Source: Myxococcales bacterium (GTDB lineage Bacteria > Myxococcota_A > Polyangia > Polyangiales > Polyangiaceae). Taken from it: 64,000 bases of DNA. The notes beneath the pieces were generated by a model. The model had not been told where the DNA came from. It searched no databases and was given only the letters and a program-made list of their open reading frames with translations. Numbering within the stretch: the first letter of the stretch is position 1; each line of letters starts with the position of its first letter. The position numbers and the translations under genes are program-made. The stretch covers positions 21,991 through 85,990 of the forward strand of contig SECP01000041.1 of assembly GCA_004193285.1 (NCBI GenBank), given 5' to 3'. Below are positions 48,926 through 58,522 of the stretch, in pieces.

Positions 48926-51277
48926 TCAATTCACGATTGGCAGCAGCGCTTCCACTCGGGCCATCTCGTTGATCTCGAGGTTGCCGACGAGCGCTTCCAA
49001 GCTCGGGCCATCGGCCGCGGTCTGGGTCTTGCCGAGAGCTCGGAGAAAGTAGGGCGGTACGGCGCGAAACAGTAGCCGAGCCCGAATGCGCTGGGGACGG
49101 GAGCCCGCGGGCGCGTCCAGAACGTAAGGGAACGAGCGCTGCTCCCCCACGATGAGTGGAGGCGTGGGCTGCCCGGTGGAAGGGCGCACGCGCGAGACGG
49201 GGCCGCCCGTCAGGTACTGCACGACGACTTCTTTGGAGCCAGGGGCGGCGCGAAGGCGGGGCTGCCGGCGCAGATCCAGCACGGCGCCGCCAGCCGCGTC
49301 GCGCAGGAGCTCGATCTTGTCGAGCAGCTGCTGTTGAAAGCTCACGAGCTGCCGATCCGTGGTCGTGCAGCCGGCGACGAAAGGCCTGAGCTCACTGGGA
49401 GCCTCCGTGAGCGAAGCATCGCACAGGTCGTCCGTGGGAAGGCGCACCAGGCCAGAGGCGGCGAGCGCGCGGCCTTGCGGATCGAGCAGCGTTACCTCCA
49501 GCCACATTTGACGAACGAACGCGAACCCTCCGGGCAAGTTGTGGCCCACGCCGGTATTTTGGAGCGAGACCTCGAAGCTCACGCGGGCCCCGGTGGAGCT
49601 CACGGACGTGGGCACGATGCGGAGAGTGGCAGCGCGCCGCAGCAGGGCTTCGCGCTCGCCGCGGCTCTCATCGCGCGCGGCGGGCAGATCCAGCGGGTAG
49701 TCGACGGCAACGAAGCGATGACTGCGGAGCTGGCGCGCCGGAGCATCGCCGTCTTGCTCGAACGGGATGAGCGCCGTCTCCGCGGCGCGAGAACCAGCGA
49801 CGAGCGGCATGTGGCAGTCCACGCAGCCAGAGCCGCCCGCCTTCGCGTAGTCCGCCCACTCGTCGTACAGGGTCTGCAGGACCAGGTCGGTGCCGCGCTC
49901 GATCTTGCCGTCGCCGTTGCGATCGTATTGAACGGAGTGACAGTTGCGGCAGAGCTGCGAGCTGTCCTTCTGGAAGAGGGGAGCGGCTTCGCTCTGGTGG
50001 TACGCGTTGCCGACCGCGTCGCCGAAGCTTCCGAAGAAGGTGCGCCCTGGCTTCAAGCCATCTTGAAAGGCGGTGAGCCCGCCGCCCGCGGTGTGAGGCT
50101 CACCTTGCCATTGATGACACACCGAGCACGTGATGCCTTCACTGAAGAGGTCCGCGTCGGCGAGCACACCCTCGGGAGTGAAGGGCAAAAGCGGGGACTG
50201 CGCGAGCGCGGTCGCGATGGGGCCATGGCAGTTCACGCACACGTTCTGAGGGTCTGGCGCGCTCGTGTTCTTGAGCGTCTCCCGGTTCGCGAGGTTGGTC
50301 TGCGCGATCATGATGGGGCTGGTGAGCGCGTGAGCGTGCATCGAGGTGCGCCACTCGTCGACCGCGCGCTGGTGGCAACTGCGGCAGGCGCTGGACGGGT
50401 GAAAGCCGCCCAGAGTGCTGCCGAGCACGCCGCTCCTCGGCGCGAGCTGCGCCGGCACGTTCAGCGCGGTTACGACGTGAAGCGGCAAAAGTGCCAGGAA
50501 AAGCAGGCTTATGGGCACGTGAAGCACCCGCAGCCCCTGCAGGCGCCGGCGGTACTTCGCCTGGCGGCGCTCGCGCTGCAGCATCTGGTGCCGAAGGCGT
50601 GATAGGCGCACGAGCTCGGGCACCACCGCTTGATCCTCGGGCGGCAGTCCCCGGGCGGCGTGGGCGACCTCCGGATCGCTGGCGGTGACCTGGAGTAACC
50701 ATTGCACCACCTGCTGGAGCGGCGGCGACCGCCCCGCGCTCAGCTTTTCGATCTCGACGAGGGCGGCTTGCGCTCGCGCATGACTCGCTGACTGTGAGTA
50801 GTGACCGACGTCCCCCGCCGCCTTCGCGGGGACGACCGCGTAGACCAGGCGCCAGACGAGGCCGCTCACGACCAGGACGAGCAAGCAGACGAGGAGGCCG
50901 TGACCGAGCGTCGGCTGCAGGCCGATGGTGCCGTACCCGGCGTGCGCAAGCGCCAGCACGACGCAGGAGAGGCCGAGGTAAACGTGGCCCCAGAGCCAAC
51001 CCGCCATGGTGCCGACCGGGAGCTTCTCTTGCAGGCTGCGTTTGCGGAGCGAGTAGAGGAAGGTGAGCAGGGCGAGCGCCAAGCTGCTCACGCCGAGCGC
51101 AAGGCCCGTGAGCGTGTAGCCCCGCAGAGTCGCGGGAAACATCGCGTAATCCGCGAGGAACCCGCCGTCTACCGCGAGCACCAGGGCGGCGGTGAGCAGC
51201 GCGGCCGCGACCGCCGTGACGACCCACGGCCATTGCTGCTCGAGCAAGCTCCGGCGCTTGTGAAGCGGGCGACTCAC
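48926..51277 (-). CDS. Membrane-anchored pentahaem cytochrome c
   Basis: 783 aa from the GTG at 51275-51277, overlapping the Fe-S protein stop as GTGA. Four membrane segments near residues 17-148 carry His residues (H98, H111, H126) that could bind b-haem, as in ferric-reductase or cytochrome b561-like anchors; a fifth lies near 267-287. The exported part has five CXXCH motifs: CRSCH, CVNCH, CSVCH, CRNCH, CVDCH. A beta-rich C-terminal region (about 540-780) has no haem. It looks like the membrane and periplasmic output arm of the operon's electron chain. Confidence 0.82.
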   Translation of the reverse strand: MSRPLHKRRSLLEQQWPWVVTAVAAALLTAALVLAVDGGFLADYAMFPATLRGYTLTGLALGVSSLALALLTFLYSLRKRSLQEKLPVGTMAGWLWGHVYLGLSCVVLALAHAGYGTIGLQPTLGHGLLVCLLVLVVSGLVWRLVYAVVPAKAAGDVGHYSQSASHARAQAALVEIEKLSAGRSPPLQQVVQWLLQVTASDPEVAHAARGLPPEDQAVVPELVRLSRLRHQMLQRERRQAKYRRRLQGLRVLHVPISLLFLALLPLHVVTALNVPAQLAPRSGVLGSTLGGFHPSSACRSCHQRAVDEWRTSMHAHALTSPIMIAQTNLANRETLKNTSAPDPQNVCVNCHGPIATALAQSPLLPFTPEGVLADADLFSEGITCSVCHQWQGEPHTAGGGLTAFQDGLKPGRTFFGSFGDAVGNAYHQSEAAPLFQKDSSQLCRNCHSVQYDRNGDGKIERGTDLVLQTLYDEWADYAKAGGSGCVDCHMPLVAGSRAAETALIPFEQDGDAPARQLRSHRFVAVDYPLDLPAARDESRGEREALLRRAATLRIVPTSVSSTGARVSFEVSLQNTGVGHNLPGGFAFVRQMWLEVTLLDPQGRALAASGLVRLPTDDLCDASLTEAPSELRPFVAGCTTTDRQLVSFQQQLLDKIELLRDAAGGAVLDLRRQPRLRAAPGSKEVVVQYLTGGPVSRVRPSTGQPTPPLIVGEQRSFPYVLDAPAGSRPQRIRARLLFRAVPPYFLRALGKTQTAADGPSLEALVGNLEINEMARVEALLPIVN

Positions 51278-53085
51278 GGCCGATGACCCGCGAGCGACGT
51301 ACGAGGCGCCGCGCTCTGCAGCGCCTTGCCCGGGTCGATACGGAACGCGGCGCCCACCGGGCAAGCGGTGACGCAAGCGTAGTCCGAGTACTCCGCGCAC
51401 AGGTCGCACTTGACCGCGACGCGCGCGGCTTTCGGATCCACGGCCTCCAGGGCTCGCTCACGCAAGCTGCCGGTGGCCAAGAAGTCCAGCAAGCTCACCC
51501 ACAGGCCGCGCTCGGGCTTCTCCACCGCGTGCATGCTGATGTTGCCGTAGGGGCAGCGCTGCGCGCACGAACCGCAGCCGATGCAGTTCTCGGGAACGAT
51601 TTTGATTTCGCCGCTCGGTAAGCGAACGATGCCGTCCACGCTGCACAGGAGGCAGGCCGGGTCCTCACAGTGCCGGCAGGCGGTGGGGAACATGTAATTG
51701 TCGGCCTGGATCCCGCGCAGCTGCAGCCGACTGTTGCCGTGACGACGCTCACACGCGTCGATGCAGTTGCTGCAGGCGGTGCACTGCTCCTGGTCGATGA
51801 CCAGGATTTCGCGGCCTTTCGCCAGGCCCTCCTCCACCAGCATCTCCGGCGCGAGCGAGCGGCGGGTGCCGGCCAGATCTTGCCCTGGCTGCGCCGGGCG
51901 CAGACCGACGGCAACGTTGCGAGCCAGCGCCTCGGCCTCGAAGCCCGCTTGGCGCAGGGCCGCGTGGGCGTGAGGGTAACGCGTGAAGAGCGCCGCCAGC
52001 GCTTCGCCGGGCACACGAATCACCTCCGAGCGGCTCGCGGCTTGCACCGTGTAGCCCATGATCGGCTCCCGCTCGAGCAGCGGCAAGATCCCGAACACGT
52101 TGCCCTCGCGGAAGTAGGTGAGCACACGCTCGCGAGGGGCCGCTCCCGCGGGCGGCGCTTCGCGCTGGCTCGCTCGCAAGAACCCACTGCGCACGAGGAA
52201 CAAGTCACGTGGCGCTTCTTGCTCGTTGAAGAGCACGGTCCCGGTAGGCAGGAGCTCCAGCCGGGCGGACCACAGCAGCTCCACCACCGCCGCCTCCGGC
52301 AGCACCCCGAGCCCACCCGGGTTACGTGAATAGCTCCACAGCGCCCGCTTTTCGTAGAGCGCGTCGAGCGAAGCCCGTACGCTCGGCGCCTGCTCCATCA
52401 AGTGCATCACCGCAATCTTCGGTGCCTCCAGCACGATGGAGACCTCTTGCGCTACCACCGTGAACGGCTCCGCGGAGTCCGAAAGGACCCCCATTTCGCC
52501 GAAGAAACTGCCCTGCGCCAGCTTGAGCACCTGAATGGCGACGCCGCCGGGACCCGCGCTCTGCTGCTCGAGGGTGCCGGACAGCACGACGCACAGCCGC
52601 TCGTGGAACTCACCCTCTTGGCACAGCTGCTCTCCAGGAACGAGCAGCCGCAGCGTGGACTTGAGCACGAAGCGCCGCAGAGCGACCGCGCTCGCACCTT
52701 GAAAGAGCGCCAGCCCGGTGAGCGTTTGTGACAAGCCGTCCAGCGTGATGCCGCTCGCGAAGGCGGTGCTTCGCGCCTGCAACGTGAGCTCGTGATCGGG
52801 CACGCTGTCTTCGACCTTGAGCTTGTTGAGCAGCACCATGTCCGCGCGGTTCAGGTCCGCCGGGCAGGCGGGCACGCACTGGCGGCACTGCGTGCAAGCG
52901 GTCACGAACCGCGCCACGTTGGCGTCCGTGATCGTCGGCAAGTGCACGGCGCCGTTCAGCTCCGCGATCGTGACGTGACGGGACTCGACGACCGGGCAAG
53001 CGAGCAGGCAGTCGTTGCAGCCGATGCACGCGAGCACCTCACGCTCGACCGACGCAAGCAGCAGTTGATCGGCGGAAAGCATCAT
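51274..53085 (-). CDS. Fe-S protein with two cyclic-nucleotide-binding domains between Fe-S modules
   Basis: 603 aa; the ATG at 53083-53085 overlaps the oxidoreductase stop (ATGA), a second ATG follows directly, and GAGGAG is upstream. Order: a two-cluster 4Fe-4S module (Cys20-23-26-30; Cys64-67-70-74), cNMP-binding domain 1 (about 130-240; LVPGEQLCQEGEFHERLCVV, FFGEMGVL), cNMP-binding domain 2 (about 265-370), and a C-terminal DmsB/NrfC-like four-cluster module (Cys435-438-441-445; Cys470-473-478-481; Cys501-504-507-511; Cys560-563-571-575). It is cytosolic by its lack of signal. Likely wires the FAD enzyme to the membrane cytochrome, gated by a nucleotide signal; gating is inference. Confidence 0.83.
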   Translation of the reverse strand: MMLSADQLLLASVEREVLACIGCNDCLLACPVVESRHVTIAELNGAVHLPTITDANVARFVTACTQCRQCVPACPADLNRADMVLLNKLKVEDSVPDHELTLQARSTAFASGITLDGLSQTLTGLALFQGASAVALRRFVLKSTLRLLVPGEQLCQEGEFHERLCVVLSGTLEQQSAGPGGVAIQVLKLAQGSFFGEMGVLSDSAEPFTVVAQEVSIVLEAPKIAVMHLMEQAPSVRASLDALYEKRALWSYSRNPGGLGVLPEAAVVELLWSARLELLPTGTVLFNEQEAPRDLFLVRSGFLRASQREAPPAGAAPRERVLTYFREGNVFGILPLLEREPIMGYTVQAASRSEVIRVPGEALAALFTRYPHAHAALRQAGFEAEALARNVAVGLRPAQPGQDLAGTRRSLAPEMLVEEGLAKGREILVIDQEQCTACSNCIDACERRHGNSRLQLRGIQADNYMFPTACRHCEDPACLLCSVDGIVRLPSGEIKIVPENCIGCGSCAQRCPYGNISMHAVEKPERGLWVSLLDFLATGSLRERALEAVDPKAARVAVKCDLCAEYSDYACVTACPVGAAFRIDPGKALQSAAPRTSLAGHRP

Positions 53086-55553
53086 GGCTCCTCGAAGCGC
53101 AACATACTGCCGGACGAGAGCAACAAGAGCTCTCCACCGCGGAGCGGCGCCCACTCCGGGCCGAGCGGGGCGCCGCTCTTGAAAGTGCGCCCACCCGACA
53201 AATCACGCGTAAAATAGGCGCCCGCATGCAGGAGCAGCTCGAGCTCGTGCGCTGCGCCAGGCACCCGAAGCTGCGTCCCCTCCGCGCTGCCGACGAGCGC
53301 GCGCTCCGCGAACGTGGCGCTCTGGCCTGCGCCAGCCCCGGACACCACCTCCACCTTCGCGAACGGTCGAAACGCAGCCACTCGGTCGCGCGTCGGCGCG
53401 CGGGTGTAGGCGATGCCCACGACGCTCCCGATTTGTACCACTTCTCCGTCCGTCAGGGGTAGCTCTTGGCCGGGCGGCAAGCGCGCGGCGCGCACGTAGG
53501 TGCCGCTCGCGCTGCCCAGATCCGAGAGGTAGTGCACACCGTGCGCGGCGCGCACGCGCGCGTGCTGCGCGGCGACGCTGGGCTCGAACACTTGCAAATC
53601 CGCGCTCGCGCCGCTGCCGATGGTGCATTGCTCGGTGGCCAGCACGAACGAGAGCCCCATGCCCGGGCCGGAACGCAGCTCGAGCCGCGGCAGGCTGATC
53701 ACCGCTTCGCCCCCGACCGTCAGTGGGCCGAGCACGCTGGAGCGGAATACGAGCTGGGTGCGGCCGACCTGGATCCGGTCCCCATCTCGCAGCGGGTGAG
53801 CTTCGGCGAGCGCCACCCCGTTCACCCAGGTGCCGGTTTGGGTGCCTGCATCTCGGAGGTAGAGCGCATTGCCCTGCTGCGTCACCTGCGCGTGCAGCCA
53901 GGAGACGGTCGGATCGCTCAGCCGCACGGTGGACTCGGGCGCGGTGCCGATGCTGCAGAGCTTGCCCGTGAGGGGGAGAACATGGCCGCCTACCTCGAAG
54001 CGCGCTTCGATTGTCTGCGCTCCGGGTGGAGGCTCTGCCGCCGCTTCCGCAGGCAGGCCGATGGAGAGCATCTTCGTGCGGCGCGGCTCGGCGGCCGCGA
54101 GCTGCGAGGTACGCTGCGGAAGCTGCGAGGTGCGCTGAACCAGCAACTCGGAGGGGAGCGCCACCGTGCCGACCTGCGCCTTCATACCGGCCAGCGCCGA
54201 GGTGATGTTGATCGCTTGCGTTCCGCGCAGCTTGGCGGCGGACGCGATGGGCACGGCGCGCGTTGGCTCCGGGCGCGGCTCCGGCTTGGCCACGAGCTGC
54301 TGCGTCCCCAAGAAGCCGGCCACGTCGAAGCTCGGGTCGAGCAGGCGCGCCGATACCGAGCTCACGTCCGCCTGCTCGTCGATCAGCCGCTTGAGGCCGC
54401 GACCGATGGTGCGAACCTTGGCCTGCTTCTCACCGATGAGCAGCGCGCCGCGGACCTTGCCGCCTTCGAGCACCAGCTTGCGGTACGCGATGTGACCGGT
54501 GCCGCGCGGGAAATCCACGAGCACGGAGCGGCCCGGGCCGTCGTCGATTTCGCCGAGCCGCGCGAAGTCCAAATCGAACAGGCGCGTGGCGAAGTAGTGG
54601 ACTCCAGGCCGGTACTGCTCCTGCGCCCCGCACATGTTCGCGCCGGCGACGCGGCCCTGGTGACGCGCCGGCTCCCAGAGGCCGAGCTGCTCACCCTCCA
54701 CGCTCGCGACGTCACCCGCCGCCCACACGTCGGGCGCGGAGGTGCGCAGCGTTCGCCCGACTTTGACCGCGCCATTCGGCTCCCGGAGCACGCCGGCGTG
54801 CTCGAGCAGGTCGCTGTTGGGCACGATGCCGAGCGCGGCGCCGACCAAGTCGCACGGGAGGCGACGGCCGGTGTTGGTGACGAGCGCGGCCACCGCGCCC
54901 GTCGGCCCTGGCTCCGCGCGCGCCACCTCTTCGCCCAGCACGACCTCCACGCCGGCTTTGCGCAGGCGCGCCGCTAGCAAGTCCGAGGCTACCGCGTCGA
55001 GCGCGCGCGGCATGAACCGAGGCGCGCGCTCCACGAGCGTGACTTGTACGCCGCGCTCCAGCAGCGCGTGAGTCCACTCCAGGCCCAGGGCGCCGCCGCC
55101 CAGCACTACCGCGCGCTTGACGTTGCCGCGCAACGTATCCACCACCCGCCGCGCGTCTTGCACGGTGCGGAGCGTGAGCACGCCGGGCAGGTGGCTCCCG
55201 TGAAAGCTGGGCGGCCGGGAGCGCGCGCCGGTGGCCACGAGCAGCGCGTCGTACGGTAGCGGCGCGGGGTTACCGCTGCACCACAGCTCGCGCTTCTGCG
55301 GCTCCACCCGCAACACGCGCGTGAAGACGCGCTCGATGCGGTGGGCGTCGTAGAAGTTCGGTGCCACCGCCCAGAGCTGATCTTCGCGCAGCTCACCGAG
55401 CAGAAAGTTCGTGAGCGCGGCGCGAAAATAGCCAGGGTTCGGGTCGTCGCAAAATACGCCGATGGCCGCGTCTGGCGCTCGGCGGCGGATCTCTTCGGCC
55501 GCCGTGAGGCCAGCCGCGCCGTCGCCCACGATCACGTAACGTTTGCGAGCCAT
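53082..55553 (-). CDS. NAD(P)H-FAD oxidoreductase fused to three FHA-like domains
   Basis: 823 aa from the ATG at 55551-55553. Residues 1 to about 420 are a pyridine nucleotide-disulfide oxidoreductase of the NirB/rubredoxin-reductase type: FAD site GDGAAG (10-15), NAD(P) site GGGALG (152-157), and the closing APDVWAAGDVAS (273-284). No redox Cys pair is seen. A Pro/Ser linker follows. Three FHA-like domains lie at about 516-606, 623-716 and 733-823; the first two have the SxxHA-type core (VSWLHAQV; AAQHARV), the third looks degenerate. FHA domains bind phosphothreonine. First gene of the redox operon. Confidence 0.83.
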   Translation of the reverse strand: MARKRYVIVGDGAAGLTAAEEIRRRAPDAAIGVFCDDPNPGYFRAALTNFLLGELREDQLWAVAPNFYDAHRIERVFTRVLRVEPQKRELWCSGNPAPLPYDALLVATGARSRPPSFHGSHLPGVLTLRTVQDARRVVDTLRGNVKRAVVLGGGALGLEWTHALLERGVQVTLVERAPRFMPRALDAVASDLLAARLRKAGVEVVLGEEVARAEPGPTGAVAALVTNTGRRLPCDLVGAALGIVPNSDLLEHAGVLREPNGAVKVGRTLRTSAPDVWAAGDVASVEGEQLGLWEPARHQGRVAGANMCGAQEQYRPGVHYFATRLFDLDFARLGEIDDGPGRSVLVDFPRGTGHIAYRKLVLEGGKVRGALLIGEKQAKVRTIGRGLKRLIDEQADVSSVSARLLDPSFDVAGFLGTQQLVAKPEPRPEPTRAVPIASAAKLRGTQAINITSALAGMKAQVGTVALPSELLVQRTSQLPQRTSQLAAAEPRRTKMLSIGLPAEAAAEPPPGAQTIEARFEVGGHVLPLTGKLCSIGTAPESTVRLSDPTVSWLHAQVTQQGNALYLRDAGTQTGTWVNGVALAEAHPLRDGDRIQVGRTQLVFRSSVLGPLTVGGEAVISLPRLELRSGPGMGLSFVLATEQCTIGSGASADLQVFEPSVAAQHARVRAAHGVHYLSDLGSASGTYVRAARLPPGQELPLTDGEVVQIGSVVGIAYTRAPTRDRVAAFRPFAKVEVVSGAGAGQSATFAERALVGSAEGTQLRVPGAAHELELLLHAGAYFTRDLSGGRTFKSGAPLGPEWAPLRGGELLLLSSGSMLRFEEP

Positions 55554-55641
55554 ATGCGAGTCGTGGGAGCAGCCGTGCACGGCGCGCCCAGCGCATCCTA
55601 CACCATTGCAGAGCCCTCGAAAGGCCGGCAAACTGCCGCCC

Positions 55642-55878
55642 ATGCGCTCGCAGTCGTACCGCAACGTGCTCACCGCCTTCGCCCTCGTCGCAGCCTCGTT
55701 CAGCTTGATGGGCTGCCCCGAAAAGGGCGGCGCGGACAAGACGACGGCCGAGCCGGAGCGCGCCGAGCCCGATCGCGCCGAGCCGGAGGAAGAAGGCAAG
55801 GCCGCGGAAAAGAAGCCGCCCGCCACGCCTGCGGCGGCAGACAAGCCGGAAGACGACAAGGAAAAGGGCGGCTGGTAA
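55642..55878 (+). CDS. Small acidic lipoprotein
   Basis: 78 aa. The signal peptide ends in lipobox SLMGC (residue 25); the rest is Glu/Lys/Pro/Ala-rich with repeated AEPERAEPDRAEPEEE, probably disordered. It is divergent from the redox operon and converges with the 873-aa gene. Function unknown. Confidence 0.65.
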   Translation: MRSQSYRNVLTAFALVAASFSLMGCPEKGGADKTTAEPERAEPDRAEPEEEGKAAEKKPPATPAAADKPEDDKEKGGW

Positions 55879-55883
55879 GCCGC

Positions 55884-58505
55884 TCAGCGGCGCGCGGTGG
55901 AGAGCTTCTGCTCCAGCTCGGCCAGCAGTGGGTAGGCGCTCCGCCCCAGGGCGCCGCCTTCACTCACGGCTCGGTGCAGCAGCTTCCGCGTGCCTACGAG
56001 GGTTGGCTCCGGGAGTCGCCACAGCGGCTTGCCGCTCGCAGCTGCGAGCACGTCCGCGAGCAGCGCCGCCGGGAGCTCGGTCATGAGCGGCAAGAGCTGC
56101 TCGGCTTCTGCCGGGCTCGGCTGCTCGAAATGAAGGCTCAGCAGCTTCAGCATGCGTTCCGGAAGTCGCTCGAGCAGCGCCCGCAACGCCGGGCCCTCGA
56201 ACGGCTCGAGGCCACGGCGTGCGAGCCAACTGTCGAGCACCGCGAGCGGCGCGTGCTGCACCATCGGCGCGCTCGGTCGTAGTGAGCCTTCGAGCACCGC
56301 CGCTTCGATGGCGGCCCATGGCTCTTCGCGCAGCTGCTCGTACGGCATGGGCTTGTCTCGCGCGTCGGCCAGCATGGGCCTCAGCAGCTCGCGCGGAATG
56401 TGGGCCCAGAAAGCGCCTCCCGCATCGTTTTCCGGGAGCAGAAATTCGGCTCCCTCCGCCGGGCGCTCGGCCGCGTCCCACGCGAGCCACACCGCGCGCG
56501 CTACGTCCGACCACGGGACGTCCAACTGGCTCGCCGCGGCCCGCGTCGCGCCTAGCAGCAGCCCGGGACGCCCGCGGTCCAAACCCACCGCGGTCGGCCA
56601 GGTGAGCACGCCGTGCGCCACTTCTTCCGCGATGACCGTCGGTTGCTCGAGCGCGTGCGGCGTCTCCAGGCTCACGAGCGCGCCCGCGTGGGCTCGAAGC
56701 CGGCCGATCAGTGAAAAGACACGAAGCGCGGCCTCATCGCTCAGGTGAGGCGACCCCAACGCGGCCTCCACTACGTCCAGCAGCTGGCCGAAGCGGGGGT
56801 CCAGGTTTTGCCCACGCCACGGACGCAGCAAGGAGTGCCGCTTGGCTTGCGCCGGTAGGTCCTCCGACAGGCTCAGCGCTGCGAGTAGCCACAAACCGTG
56901 GCGTTCCGCGCGCTGTCGCTCGGTGCCGCGCAGCACGCGCGGGACCGGCAGCTCGCCCGGCAGCTCCAGCATCAGCTCGAGCTGGTCCTCGAACAAGCTC
57001 TCGCGCAGGTCGCGCGGAAGCTCCGCGCCTGCGAGCAGCGCGAGCCCAGCCGCCACGAAGCCGAGCTCGAAGGCCCCGACGTAGAACAAATTGTCCGGAT
57101 CGGAGGCCTCGAACAGGCCCTCCAGGCTCCGGCCACCGCTCTCGCGAGTTTGCTCCAGGACTCGCGCTTCCACGTCAGCGCGCGCCGAGCCCTCCAGCAA
57201 GGCCGTGCCCCACTCGATGGGTGACGCCTGTACCAACGCGTCGACGGCTTCGCTCAGCAGCGTGCGCGCCACGAAGCGCGGGCCGAGCTGCAGCGCGTCG
57301 TCCCCCACGGGCTCGAGCAGGCCCGCTTGCTCCAGGCAGCGCACGACGCGGAACGCGCCCGGCGGCAACTTGCGCGCGGCGCGCTCCAGGTCCGCGGGTC
57401 GCAGAGCTCCTGGACCGGTGCCGAGGGTGAGCTTCAGCCAGTCCACGTCTGCTTCGCGTTGCAGCTCCTCCGGCACGAGCGCGAGCCACTGCTCTCGGGC
57501 TCGCGGCGCGTCCCAAGGCAGCGCGTCTTCCGCGAGCAGCCGCCGTACCAGCGCGACCAGCGTGCCGTAGCCGTTCTTGCGGAAGAACGCCGCGTGCTGC
57601 GCCTCTGGATCCAAGGAGGCCGCGAAGCGTGCCTGGGCGAAGCGGCGCACCAGCTTTTCCAGCGGCTCGGACAGCGAGCGGGCGCCCAGCTCGTCGGCCA
57701 AGCCACAAAGCCCGAGCACGGCGCCCGGGCCGTCGATGATGCCGCGCTCAAGCGGCTCCCCCCGCAGCCAAGCCAAGACCGGCTCCGGCTCGAATCGGCC
57801 GTCTTGCGGTAGGCGCTCGCCCACCCAGCGCACCAGGTCAGCCAGGTACTCCGCAGGCTCGGGGCTCCGCACCACGCGAAAACCCAAGCCGGCGGGTGGC
57901 TCCAGCGGCGACGCCACGCACAGCCGGACGCCCGGCGGCGCATCCCCCTCCGGGTAGTCGTTCGGGGCCTCCAGCTCCACGAACACGGCGCCATGGGCCG
58001 GTAGCTTCAGCCGTGCTTCGGCCCACGTCCCAGCCCTGACGAAGCGGGCCAAGCCGCGCGCTTCGAGCCAGCGGCCGACCAGGCTTCGCCCGGCACCGCT
58101 CGCCGCCACCCAGTAGACGCCATCAAAGGTCGCCGGCTCCAGCGCCTCGGCCGGGATGCCGGGAAAGAGTGGTTCCTCCAGAAACGACAGGGCGCGGGAG
58201 GCCGGCAGGGCGCGCAGCCGAAGCACCTGGCCGGGCGAGCTCTCTTGGCGCCTCCGGACCCGCGCCCGGATGTCGTCCAGAGAGGCACCCAACGCCTTCG
58301 CGAGAGCCACCTGCGCGCCGGGCCGGTCCCCCAGCCAGTCCAGCTCCTGATCGCGGTCCAGTTTGCTGAAGAGCGCGGCGAGCGACCGCGGCTGCATCTT
58401 GGTGTCGGTCGGCCAATCACTGGAACGCAGAGTCGCGCGCGACAGGTCGCCGAGGCTCCGCACCGGAATCGGTGCCTGTTCCATCAGATCGCGAATCCAG
58501 CCCAT
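55884..58505 (-). CDS. Large helical protein of unknown function with degenerate P-loop-like segment
   Basis: 873 aa, no signal peptide, no membrane segment. Residues about 40-90 resemble a small helical DNA-binding-like region (SLAALFSKLDRDQELDWLGD, AKALGASLDDIRARVRR). At about 129-146 a strand-loop-helix (GVYWVAASGAGRSLVGRWL) looks like a Walker A loop with the Lys changed to Arg, followed by VFVELEAPNDY as a possible Walker B strand. The remaining 650 residues are Leu/Ala-rich helices as in STAND or HEAT-type scaffolds. No family could be named. The start ATG is at 58503-58505; it stands next to a TGCAT-rich region. Confidence 0.7.
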   Translation of the reverse strand: MGWIRDLMEQAPIPVRSLGDLSRATLRSSDWPTDTKMQPRSLAALFSKLDRDQELDWLGDRPGAQVALAKALGASLDDIRARVRRRQESSPGQVLRLRALPASRALSFLEEPLFPGIPAEALEPATFDGVYWVAASGAGRSLVGRWLEARGLARFVRAGTWAEARLKLPAHGAVFVELEAPNDYPEGDAPPGVRLCVASPLEPPAGLGFRVVRSPEPAEYLADLVRWVGERLPQDGRFEPEPVLAWLRGEPLERGIIDGPGAVLGLCGLADELGARSLSEPLEKLVRRFAQARFAASLDPEAQHAAFFRKNGYGTLVALVRRLLAEDALPWDAPRAREQWLALVPEELQREADVDWLKLTLGTGPGALRPADLERAARKLPPGAFRVVRCLEQAGLLEPVGDDALQLGPRFVARTLLSEAVDALVQASPIEWGTALLEGSARADVEARVLEQTRESGGRSLEGLFEASDPDNLFYVGAFELGFVAAGLALLAGAELPRDLRESLFEDQLELMLELPGELPVPRVLRGTERQRAERHGLWLLAALSLSEDLPAQAKRHSLLRPWRGQNLDPRFGQLLDVVEAALGSPHLSDEAALRVFSLIGRLRAHAGALVSLETPHALEQPTVIAEEVAHGVLTWPTAVGLDRGRPGLLLGATRAAASQLDVPWSDVARAVWLAWDAAERPAEGAEFLLPENDAGGAFWAHIPRELLRPMLADARDKPMPYEQLREEPWAAIEAAVLEGSLRPSAPMVQHAPLAVLDSWLARRGLEPFEGPALRALLERLPERMLKLLSLHFEQPSPAEAEQLLPLMTELPAALLADVLAAASGKPLWRLPEPTLVGTRKLLHRAVSEGGALGRSAYPLLAELEQKLSTARR

Positions 58506-58522
58506 TTATCGACTCAGCTGTA

